The notes under the pieces were generated by a model that made no database searches, was not told the DNA's origin, and saw only the letters and a list, made by a program, of their open reading frames with translations. A stretch of 6,612 nt of DNA from Candidatus Nanohalarchaeota archaeon. Lineage in GTDB: Archaea; EX4484-52. Below, in pieces: positions 1-5,671 of this stretch. The stretch is taken from contig DAOVUW010000048.1 in NCBI GenBank assembly GCA_030632385.1, forward strand, positions 1-6,612, given 5' to 3'. Positions within the stretch are counted from its first letter, which is position 1. Every line of letters begins with the position of its first letter. The position numbers and the translations under genes are program-made.

Positions 1-11
1 AGATTCATCAA

Positions 12-2153
12 TCAAATCTGCAAAGGAATTAATGGAAGGGGAAAGTTCAGCAGAATGGCGATAAGCATTGACATTATCTCCCCTGCATTGCATGAGAGAA
101 GATATCTTGCGGATTTTATCATTTTATCATATATGTTTCTTCCTTCTTTTACTGCATTTACAATTGTTGAAAAATTATCATCTACCAGTATTGCTTTTGA
201 AACTTCTTTTGAAACTTCAGTTCCGGTTATGCCCATAGCGACACCAATGTCTGCTTTTTTAAGTGCAGGGGCGTCATTTACTCCGTCTCCTGTCATTGCG
301 ACAATATGACCTTTCTTTTGAAGAGCCTCGACAATGCGCATTTTTTGGATTGCCTGAGATCTTGCAACTATTCTTATTTTTTCTATTTTGCTTTCAAATT
401 CTTCATCGGACATTTTTTCAAGTTCTTCTCCTGTAATCATTAAATCTTCTTTACTAAATAAGCCAATCTGCTCAGCTATTGTTTTTGCGGTTGTCGGGAA
501 GTCTCCGGTAATAATCATTAAATTTATGCCGGCAGTCCTACATTGTTCAATAGATTTTTTTACGCCATCTCTCGGAGGATCTATCATTCCGACAAGGCCG
601 ACAAAAATAAGATTTTTTTCTATTTTTTCAATTGTGTATTCTTCTGAATCGTCAACTTCTTTGTATGCAAGCCCAAGCACTCTCAATGCTTTTTTTGCAA
701 AATCATCATTTGCTTTTAAAATTCTTTCTTTGTCTTTTTCTGTAATTTTTCTTAATTTTCCGCCTTCCCTTATGCGGTCGCACAAATTTATCAATAAATC
801 GGGGGCGCCTTTTACATAAGCTTCTTTTTTATTTTCTAGCTTATTTTGAAAAATTACAGACATTGTTTTCCGATCAGAATCAAAGGGGAGTTCCTCTATA
901 TATTCAAAATCCTCTCTTATTTTTTTATCAGCAATTCCTCCTTTTTCTCCTAATACAACTAAAGAACCTTCTGTTGGGTCGCCTATGATGGAGTATTTGC
1001 CTTTTTCATTTGTTAATTTTGCATTGTTGCACAGATAACCAATTCTTAATAATAATTCTAATTCCTCTGGTTTTAGTTTTTCATCGCCTGAAAAAAAATC
1101 TCCTTTTGGTTCGTATCCTCTTCCACTTACATTAATTATCTTTTCCGCAGTATATATATCTGTTATTGTCATCTGATTTTTTGTAAGTGTGCCTGTTTTA
1201 TCAGAGCATATAAATGTAGTTGAACCTAAACTCTCAGCAGCAGTCAATTTTTTAATGAGCATATTTTTTTTAGAAAGCTGCTTTGCACCCATAGACAGAC
1301 CGACGGTGACTACAACAGGAAGAGAAGCCGGAACAGTAGCAACAGTCAATGTCAGGGCAAAGAGTATAATTTCTTCAAATGAAGATGTGCCTCTGATGTA
1401 GCTCAATAAAGAGATCGAAGAAATTAATATTATGGCCATAATGCCTATTTGGCGACCCATTTCCTCAAATTTTATTTGGAGTGGTGTTTTTGTTTCTTCT
1501 GTTTTCTGTATAACCTCTGCAATTTCTCCCATTTTAGTGTTCATGCCTATTGCAGTAACTACTGCTCTTCCTTTGCCTGCTGTTACGATTGTATTCATAA
1601 AAGCAAGGCTTTCTTTTTTTTGGGAAGAAAAATCAATTATTTTTTTATTAGGAACAGATTCTCCTGTAAGGGAAGATTCATCTATCTGCAGGTTGGATAA
1701 TTCTATTACTTTGCAATCTGCACATACAACATCCCCTGATTCAAGATAAATAATATCTCCAACAACAACCTCTCTTGAATGTATTTTCTTTAATATCCCG
1801 TTGCGGTATACTACTGCCAATGGCGCTGTTGCTTTTTTTAGTGCTTCTATTGCTTTTTCAGCGCGATATTCCTGCATAAAGCCCAGTGTGGCAGTCAAAA
1901 ATATGATGAAAAACATTGCAAATGATTCTAATTTTTCACCCAAAAATAAGGATAAGATGGAGGCAAAAAGCAGAAGAATAATAAGTGCGTTTTTAAACTG
2001 GCTTAAAAATATAGAAAGAGCAGTTATTTTCTTTTCTTTTCTTAATTCATTTGGACCATAATATTTTAGGCGTCTTTCTGCTTCGGTCTGGCTCAGACCA
2101 TTTCGGGAAGTTGAAAATTGTTCTAAAAATTCATCGGATGTTTTTTCTGTCAT
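12..2153 (-). CDS. P2-like cation-transporting P-type ATPase, cut short by an in-frame TGA after M5
   Basis: This is a membrane pump that couples ATP hydrolysis, through an aspartyl-phosphate intermediate, to cation transport. Seen in order: an N-terminal cation-ATPase domain (residues 8-40, with YYGPNEL); helix pair M1/M2 (about 54-93); the actuator motif TGES (163-166); M3/M4 (about 234-282); the phosphorylation motif DKTGT with D318; nucleotide-binding KGAPD (448-452); DPPR (525-528); ITGD (548-551); the hinge TGDGVNDAP (621-629); and M5 with SCNAGE (N689, E692). Two things are odd. M4 reads PASLP (275-279) where Ca2+ and Na+/K+ pumps have PEGL, so the usual ion-binding glutamate is absent. 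The frame also stops at 713 residues, whereas P2 pumps usually have 850-900 residues and ten helices. After the TGA (12-14) the same frame reads L-M-N-L to the window edge, which resembles the start of M6. The ATG at 2153 suits the domain start. The family is certain; substrate and intactness are not. Confidence 0.93.
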   Translation of the reverse strand: MTEKTSDEFLEQFSTSRNGLSQTEAERRLKYYGPNELRKEKKITALSIFLSQFKNALIILLLFASILSLFLGEKLESFAMFFIIFLTATLGFMQEYRAEKAIEALKKATAPLAVVYRNGILKKIHSREVVVGDIIYLESGDVVCADCKVIELSNLQIDESSLTGESVPNKKIIDFSSQKKESLAFMNTIVTAGKGRAVVTAIGMNTKMGEIAEVIQKTEETKTPLQIKFEEMGRQIGIMAIILISSISLLSYIRGTSSFEEIILFALTLTVATVPASLPVVVTVGLSMGAKQLSKKNMLIKKLTAAESLGSTTFICSDKTGTLTKNQMTITDIYTAEKIINVSGRGYEPKGDFFSGDEKLKPEELELLLRIGYLCNNAKLTNEKGKYSIIGDPTEGSLVVLGEKGGIADKKIREDFEYIEELPFDSDRKTMSVIFQNKLENKKEAYVKGAPDLLINLCDRIREGGKLRKITEKDKERILKANDDFAKKALRVLGLAYKEVDDSEEYTIEKIEKNLIFVGLVGMIDPPRDGVKKSIEQCRTAGINLMIITGDFPTTAKTIAEQIGLFSKEDLMITGEELEKMSDEEFESKIEKIRIVARSQAIQKMRIVEALQKKGHIVAMTGDGVNDAPALKKADIGVAMGITGTEVSKEVSKAILVDDNFSTIVNAVKEGRNIYDKMIKSARYLLSCNAGEIMSMLIAILLNFPLPLIPLQI

Positions 2154-2182
2154 TTTAAATTACCACATTTATTATTATTTTC

Positions 2183-2194
2183 AAATTTATTTAA
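2183..2194 (-). promoter_or_regulatory. Possible TATA box for the P-type ATPase
   Basis: On the minus strand an A/T-only stretch, TTAAATAAATTT, is centred about 35 bases before the ATPase ATG. With usual archaeal spacing, transcription would start about 12 bases before the ATG. A GTGGTAA sequence (2160-2166) about seven bases ahead of the ATG partly resembles an archaeal Shine-Dalgarno GGTGAT. The ATPase might instead be read through from the small genes upstream, only 55 bases away. In DNA this A/T-rich such matches arise by chance, so the call is weak. Confidence 0.25.
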
Positions 2195-2208
2195 TATCAT
2201 GATTAAAA

Positions 2209-2376
2209 TTACTCTTCTTTTTCCTTTTTAAACAAAAAATCGAATTTAGAAGGACCTTCTTCATTGTTTTGTTCTTTTGAATCTTCAACAGGTCTGTTTT
2301 GTTTATCTTCTTGTATTCTATATTCTCCTTTTTTTCTAGAAGCATATTTATTGGGCGAATAACTCCTCCCTTTCAT
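2209..2376 (-). CDS. Small charged protein, 55 residues, unknown function
   Basis: This short frame runs from ATG at 2376 to TAA and I do not recognise it. The first 20 residues are basic and Tyr/Ser/Lys-rich (MKGRSYSPNKYASRKKGEYR). A glutamate- and asparagine-rich linker follows. The end carries a hydrophobic patch, KFDFLF (residues 44-49), inside a charged tail. There are no cysteines, membrane helix or signal peptide, so it is probably a small, partly disordered cytoplasmic protein. It lies 27 bases after the stop of the 29-residue membrane peptide and 55 bases before the ATPase, all on one strand, so co-transcription is likely. No upstream in-frame ATG, GTG or TTG exists between this start and the preceding TAG. 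No strong Shine-Dalgarno is visible. Because it shares phase with the membrane peptide, it may really be the cytoplasmic tail of one longer protein interrupted by TAG. Confidence 0.55.
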   Translation of the reverse strand: MKGRSYSPNKYASRKKGEYRIQEDKQNRPVEDSKEQNNEEGPSKFDFLFKKEKEE

Positions 2377-2403
2377 TAATTTTCCGTTTTCTTTTACATA
2401 TAA

Positions 2404-2493
2404 CTATCCTTTTCTCCACGGCTGTTTAATATAAGTATAAAGTAAAATAACTAGCAAAAGCAATAGAATAACCAATGTGTTTTCAGGAGTCAT
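2404..2493 (-). CDS. 29-residue single-pass membrane microprotein
   Basis: The frame runs ATG to TAG. After a short polar start (MTPENT), residues 7-19 are almost pure Leu, Val and Ile. Together with the following LYTYI they make one membrane helix of about 17 residues. The end is basic (KQPWRKG). By the positive-inside rule the N-terminus should face outward and the basic end the cytoplasm. A TATA-like box 25 bases ahead of the ATG supports real expression as a leaderless transcript. It is the first frame of a minus-strand set leading into the P-type ATPase. Its size and topology resemble the small membrane subunits or regulators of P-type pumps (KdpF, MgtR, sarcolipin), but I see no sequence match to any of them. 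It may also be only the N-terminal anchor of a longer protein interrupted by its TAG. Confidence 0.5.
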   Translation of the reverse strand: MTPENTLVILLLLLVILLYTYIKQPWRKG

Positions 2494-2513
2494 AGGGATA
2501 TATGTTATTAATG

Positions 2514-2522
2514 TTTAAATAA
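2514..2522 (-). promoter_or_regulatory. TATA-like box for the minus-strand small genes
   Basis: The minus strand reads TTATTTAAA with its centre about 25 bases before the ATG at 2493, preceded by an A-rich CCAAAAA that could serve as the TFB recognition element. Archaeal transcription usually starts 22-27 bases downstream of the box centre, which would put the start at or next to the ATG and give a leaderless mRNA. It shares the 146-base divergent region (2494-2639) with the HMG-CoA reductase promoter. That region holds no other gene I can support. Confidence 0.45.
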
Positions 2523-2611
2523 TTTTTGGCAGGATTGATTAGTGTTTCTGATTCTATGCTTTTCTTCAATTTAATTATAGCTATATTATGTTAAAAATAG
2601 GAAATTTTAAT

Positions 2612-2620
2612 TTTATAAAA
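2612..2620 (+). promoter_or_regulatory. TATA box of the HMG-CoA reductase gene
   Basis: TTTATAAAA is a near-ideal archaeal TATA box. Its centre is about 24 bases ahead of the reductase ATG at 2640, which predicts a transcript starting at or within a few bases of the ATG. The bases before the ATG (CTATATTTCGT) contain no Shine-Dalgarno sequence, as expected for a leaderless message. The flanking bases are also A/T-rich, so the exact edges of the element are uncertain. Confidence 0.55.
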
Positions 2621-2639
2621 TTGTACGGCTATATTTCGT

Positions 2640-3902
2640 ATGGAAAAAACATCAAAATTATCTGGCTTTTATAAATTGCCTGTAGAAGAACGATTGAAAA
2701 TAGTAGCTCAGTTTGCTGATTTGAGCAGTGAAGAAACAGAAACAATAAATAAAAACGGTTCTCTTCCAATGGAAATTGCTAATAATATGATTGAAAATGT
2801 AATTGGTACTTACGAACTTCCTATTGGAATCGCATGTAATTTTTTGATAAACAATAAAGATTATCTTGTCCCTATGGTAACAGAAGAGCCATCTGTTGTT
2901 GCTGCGGCATCAAATAGCGCAAAGATAATAAGGGAGTCAGGCGGTTTTTTTACAAACAGTACAAGACCAGTAATGATTGGAATGATACAGTTTTCGGGAA
3001 TAAAAAATATATCTCACTCAAAGCAGATAATTTTAGAGCATAAACAGGAACTGCTTGATTATGCAAATGATCAGGACATTCTTGTGCGTTTTGGAGGAGG
3101 AGCAAAAGAAATTGAAATAAAAATTGTTCCGACGCAAAGTTTTGGAGATTTGCTTGTAGTTCATCTTTTTGTTGATTGCTGTGATGCAATGGGCGCAAAT
3201 GCTGTAAACACTATGTGCGAAGCTATATCTGGTAAAATAAAAGACCTCTTAAAAGAAGGTCAGATGGGTTTTAGAATTATTTCAAATCTTGCAACAGAAC
3301 GGCTTGTCAGATCAAGAGCCACAATAAAAAAAGAGTTTCTTGGCGAAGATGTAATTGAAAAAATTTTAATCGGTCATGAATTTGCTGTCAATCATGCCTA
3401 CAGAACTGCAACGCATAATAAAGGGATAATGAACGGCATTGTCGCAGCAGCGCTTGCATGCGGGAATGACACAAGAGCACTGGAAGCTGGTGCGCATTCA
3501 TGGGCAAGCATTACCGGCAAATACCTGCCATTGACAAAATATGAAAAAGATATAGATGGTAATTTATGCATTTCTATTGAACTGCCAATGGCTGTTGGAA
3601 TAATCGGCGGAGCCATAAGAGTGCATCCAACTGCGCGGGCAAATCTAAAGATAATTGGCGCAAAAACAGCAAGAGAGCTGGCTGAAGTTTTCACATCTGT
3701 TGGTCTTGCCCAGATTTTTGCTTCAATGAGAGCAATTGCAACCGTAGGCATACAAAAAGGGCACATGAATCTGCATGCAAGAAACATTGCAATGTCTGTA
3801 GGAGCTAAAGGTGAAGAACAAATCAAAAAAATAGCAGAACAAATGATAGAAGAAAAGTGTATTTCATTCAAAAGAGCCAAGGAAATATTTGAAAATTTAT
3901 AA
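2640..3902 (+). CDS. mvaA: Hydroxymethylglutaryl-CoA reductase, class II
   Basis: It interconverts HMG-CoA and mevalonate with NAD(P)H. In an archaeon this would be the committed step toward isoprenoid ether lipids; in some bacteria class II enzymes run in the degradative direction. The 420-residue soluble protein is full length for class II and lacks the membrane anchor of eukaryotic class I enzymes. Class II marks are SGFYKL near the start, MIENVIG (50-56), EEPSVVAAASN (82-92), DAMGANAVN (182-190), HNKGIMNG (259-266) and GHMNLHARN (374-382). The catalytic set known from the Pseudomonas mevalonii enzyme (E83, K267, D283, H381) maps here to E83, K261, D277 and H375; the last three share a constant six-residue offset, and R255 matches the CoA-binding arginine. 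All are present, so activity is likely. Cofactor preference cannot be read safely. The gene stands alone, divergent from the small genes and convergent with the zinc-ribbon gene. Its ATG lies 20 bases after a TATA box. Confidence 0.96.
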   Translation: MEKTSKLSGFYKLPVEERLKIVAQFADLSSEETETINKNGSLPMEIANNMIENVIGTYELPIGIACNFLINNKDYLVPMVTEEPSVVAAASNSAKIIRESGGFFTNSTRPVMIGMIQFSGIKNISHSKQIILEHKQELLDYANDQDILVRFGGGAKEIEIKIVPTQSFGDLLVVHLFVDCCDAMGANAVNTMCEAISGKIKDLLKEGQMGFRIISNLATERLVRSRATIKKEFLGEDVIEKILIGHEFAVNHAYRTATHNKGIMNGIVAAALACGNDTRALEAGAHSWASITGKYLPLTKYEKDIDGNLCISIELPMAVGIIGGAIRVHPTARANLKIIGAKTARELAEVFTSVGLAQIFASMRAIATVGIQKGHMNLHARNIAMSVGAKGEEQIKKIAEQMIEEKCISFKRAKEIFENL

Positions 3903-3945
3903 TAAAAAAGCTTTGCGCAACATAATAATTTTGGTTTAAATAAGG

Positions 3946-3983
3946 TATTGTGTTAATTACCTAATTTATACACAATAAAAAAA
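3946..3983 (-). terminator. Inverted repeat plus T-run between convergent genes
   Basis: TATTGTGT (3946-3953) is exactly complementary to ACACAATA (3970-3977), with a 16-base A/T-rich loop. On the minus strand a run of seven T (3983-3977) directly follows the zinc-ribbon gene, and archaeal transcription commonly ends at such T-runs. On the plus strand, downstream of the reductase, there are only short T-runs (near 3930), so its terminator is less clear. A competing five-base pairing, AGGTA with TACCT, overlaps the first arm. The stem is weak (8 bp, two G-C pairs), so the T-run is the better evidence. Confidence 0.4.
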
Positions 3984-3995
3984 TTAAGAATTATT

Positions 3996-5669
3996 TTATT
4001 CTTGTTCTTGTGTTTTCTGGTCTATGACCAATTGACTTCGATTAAACCTTACATTGCACTGATTACACCTGTATATTCCACGCCCAATATCCTCGACATC
4101 TCCTCCGCATAGCGGACAACTTCTTACTTCTTCATCTTTGCGCAAGATTTGTCTTCTTCCAGTTCCACTTACTCTTCCTTGATTTATACTTCCGCCAACA
4201 ATAGGAATATTTCTTTTTGCCCAATGCCCTACTTTTCTGCTTCCGCGAACAGCACTGCTGGCTGCACCACCTTCTCCCATGATTGCTTTTTCTGTAAATT
4301 TATGATCTCTTCCTGCAAGTTCCTCAAATAAGCTTTCATATGTTACAATAAACCAGTTCCCTTCTGCAACAATTTTACCAATTAATTTTGCCTTGTTATG
4401 TGCTTTGCTGTGTTTTTTAATTTCATTTTCACGGATCTTTAAATCATCCATATTGGTAAGTTTGCCATCGGTTAAATCTTTTTTGATGTCCAATAAATTG
4501 TTCGGACCATGGTGTGTTTTTACTTTTTCATTAAATTCTTTATTGTGTGTTTTATATTCATTTTTTCGTATATCCTGCATGTCATTTGTTGTACCACGGA
4601 TATCAAGCAATTCCTGATGGCTTTCATCTGCCATCTGCATGTATTCTCTTTCTGCTTCTGTTCTTATCCTTTTATCTGTGCTGGTAAGAGCATCTTTTAT
4701 TGACAGATTTGTTGTTGTGCCATGACTGTCTGTAAAGTCTTTTAGTGTAGTTTCAGATTTCCTTAATCTAAATCGTTCTTCATTCTTTGTTAGTTTATCT
4801 AAAAATACATAGCCATATTCACGAATTTCTGCAGGAGTTATAATCTCTCGTTTGTTTCTTATGCCTGAATTTTGTACCTCCAAATCTCCATTTTCATCTA
4901 TTACTTCTAAATTTATTTTGTCCTTATCATATATATTTTCTCTTGCTTTTTGTCTTATAATCCTTGCTTTAATCCATCTTCCTTCCTTTGCTCCGTTTTC
5001 TTCATATATATCAAAAAAAAATTTATACTGGTAATTAGATTCAATGCCTGCGTCTCCTTCAAACTTCAAAACATCATTTATTGTCATTGGAGTGCGTGGA
5101 CCCACAAAATTAGGATGGATGGGGTGTGTTAGTGCAGCAATTTCTTCATGATGTTCTTGAGGATATCTTTGATTTATGAGAAATCCTATTGGAAATGGAC
5201 TTTTATAGATTTCACTATCAACGTCGGTCATCCTTTTCTCAATTGCATCTCTATAATTCGCATGAAGCTCTTTATCTTTTATTTGCATTTCCTGTCGGAT
5301 TTTAGTCATTTTAGAACCCAGATTCGTAAATTTTATTTTTTCTTCCTCTAATTGCTTTTCTATCTGATTAACTTCCCCCACTGAGCCTGCGCTTATTATT
5401 TCAGTATTCATATCTCCCATTTCCTTTTTTGACAGAAATGAATATTTTTCTACAAGTTTTCTCGTTGCGTAATCTTTTGAATTTGATAATATATTTTCTT
5501 TTTCTTCTGTATTTTTTCTTGCCTGTAGTTTTTGTTCTTCTGTCTCTTCCATGGGTTTGTGGACTCGTGGATTAAATCCACCGCCACCAGTTGCATTGCC
5601 ACCAGCTCCATGTCCTGTATTTTTGACAACTTGTATTACATCGGGAAACCGGACTTTTCTTTTAGCCAT
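3996..5669 (-). CDS. Uncharacterised 557-residue protein with internal repeats and C-terminal zinc ribbon
   Basis: I do not recognise this family. The layout, by eye, is: a basic start (MAKRKVRFP); a Gly/Asn-rich flexible segment (20-32, with ATGGGGFNP); highly charged helical, possibly coiled-coil stretches (40-150, including IEKQLEEEKIKF); a Pro/His-rich patch (157-196); a likely beta-rich domain (about 212-265, with YKFFFDIYEENG and INLEVIDENG); a charged repeat region (316-428); a more hydrophobic segment (429-452); a Gly/Ala/Ser-rich basic segment (465-508); and a zinc ribbon with C518, C521, C535 and C538 (CPLCGG then CNQC). There is no signal peptide or membrane helix, so it is probably cytoplasmic. 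The ATG comes two bases after the tyrS stop, so the two genes should share an mRNA and may be translationally coupled. The basic, glycine-rich and zinc-ribbon parts would suit nucleic-acid or ribosome contact, but that is inference. Reading frame and start are secure; function is unknown. Confidence 0.9.
   Translation of the reverse strand: MAKRKVRFPDVIQVVKNTGHGAGGNATGGGGFNPRVHKPMEETEEQKLQARKNTEEKENILSNSKDYATRKLVEKYSFLSKKEMGDMNTEIISAGSVGEVNQIEKQLEEEKIKFTNLGSKMTKIRQEMQIKDKELHANYRDAIEKRMTDVDSEIYKSPFPIGFLINQRYPQEHHEEIAALTHPIHPNFVGPRTPMTINDVLKFEGDAGIESNYQYKFFFDIYEENGAKEGRWIKARIIRQKARENIYDKDKINLEVIDENGDLEVQNSGIRNKREIITPAEIREYGYVFLDKLTKNEERFRLRKSETTLKDFTDSHGTTTNLSIKDALTSTDKRIRTEAEREYMQMADESHQELLDIRGTTNDMQDIRKNEYKTHNKEFNEKVKTHHGPNNLLDIKKDLTDGKLTNMDDLKIRENEIKKHSKAHNKAKLIGKIVAEGNWFIVTYESLFEELAGRDHKFTEKAIMGEGGAASSAVRGSRKVGHWAKRNIPIVGGSINQGRVSGTGRRQILRKDEEVRSCPLCGGDVEDIGRGIYRCNQCNVRFNRSQLVIDQKTQEQE
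4386..4724 (-). repeat. Region encoding degenerate protein repeats in the zinc-ribbon protein
   Basis: Within residues 316-428 a pattern recurs. IRKNEYKTHNKEFN (367-380) and IRENEIKKHSKAHN (412-425) share 8 of 14 residues (I, R, N, E, K, H, K, N). Each is preceded by an LLDI(R/K) block (354-358 and 392-396) and a T-N pair. A third, weaker unit may begin at GTTTNLSIKD (317-326), compared with GTTNDMQDIR (359-368). The repeat is seen in protein; I did not find matching long DNA repeats, so the duplication is old or under selection only at the protein level. The strong charge pattern suggests helical hairpins. Confidence 0.6.
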
Positions 5670-5671
5670 AT

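Noticed and set aside
12..14. TGA in the ATPase as a reassigned tryptophan codon or selenocysteine
   Set aside because: Tryptophan in the other genes here is always TGG and no other long frame contains TGA. Reading Trp would put it one position before the family's usual Trp site. P-type ATPases are not known selenoproteins. One TTA-to-TGA change is simpler.
2404..2406. TAG in the small frame as pyrrolysine
   Set aside because: No pylS, pylT or methylamine methyltransferase is in the window, and one in-frame TAG in a tiny gene is better explained as a stop, a mutation or an error.
2588..2640. Longer HMG-CoA reductase starting at the ATG at 2588
   Set aside because: That ATG is in a different phase from the reductase and overlaps the TATA box. 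The class II family begins near SGFYKL, in agreement with the ATG at 2640.
3398..3880. 160-residue open frame antisense to the HMG-CoA reductase
   Set aside because: It is the mirror of a highly conserved coding region, has no promoter and shows a Cys/Ala/Ile-rich composition typical of shadow frames.
3905..3914. AAAGCTTT palindrome just after the reductase stop as a terminator hairpin
   Set aside because: It is a perfect palindrome with no loop and no following T-run, so it cannot form a useful hairpin.
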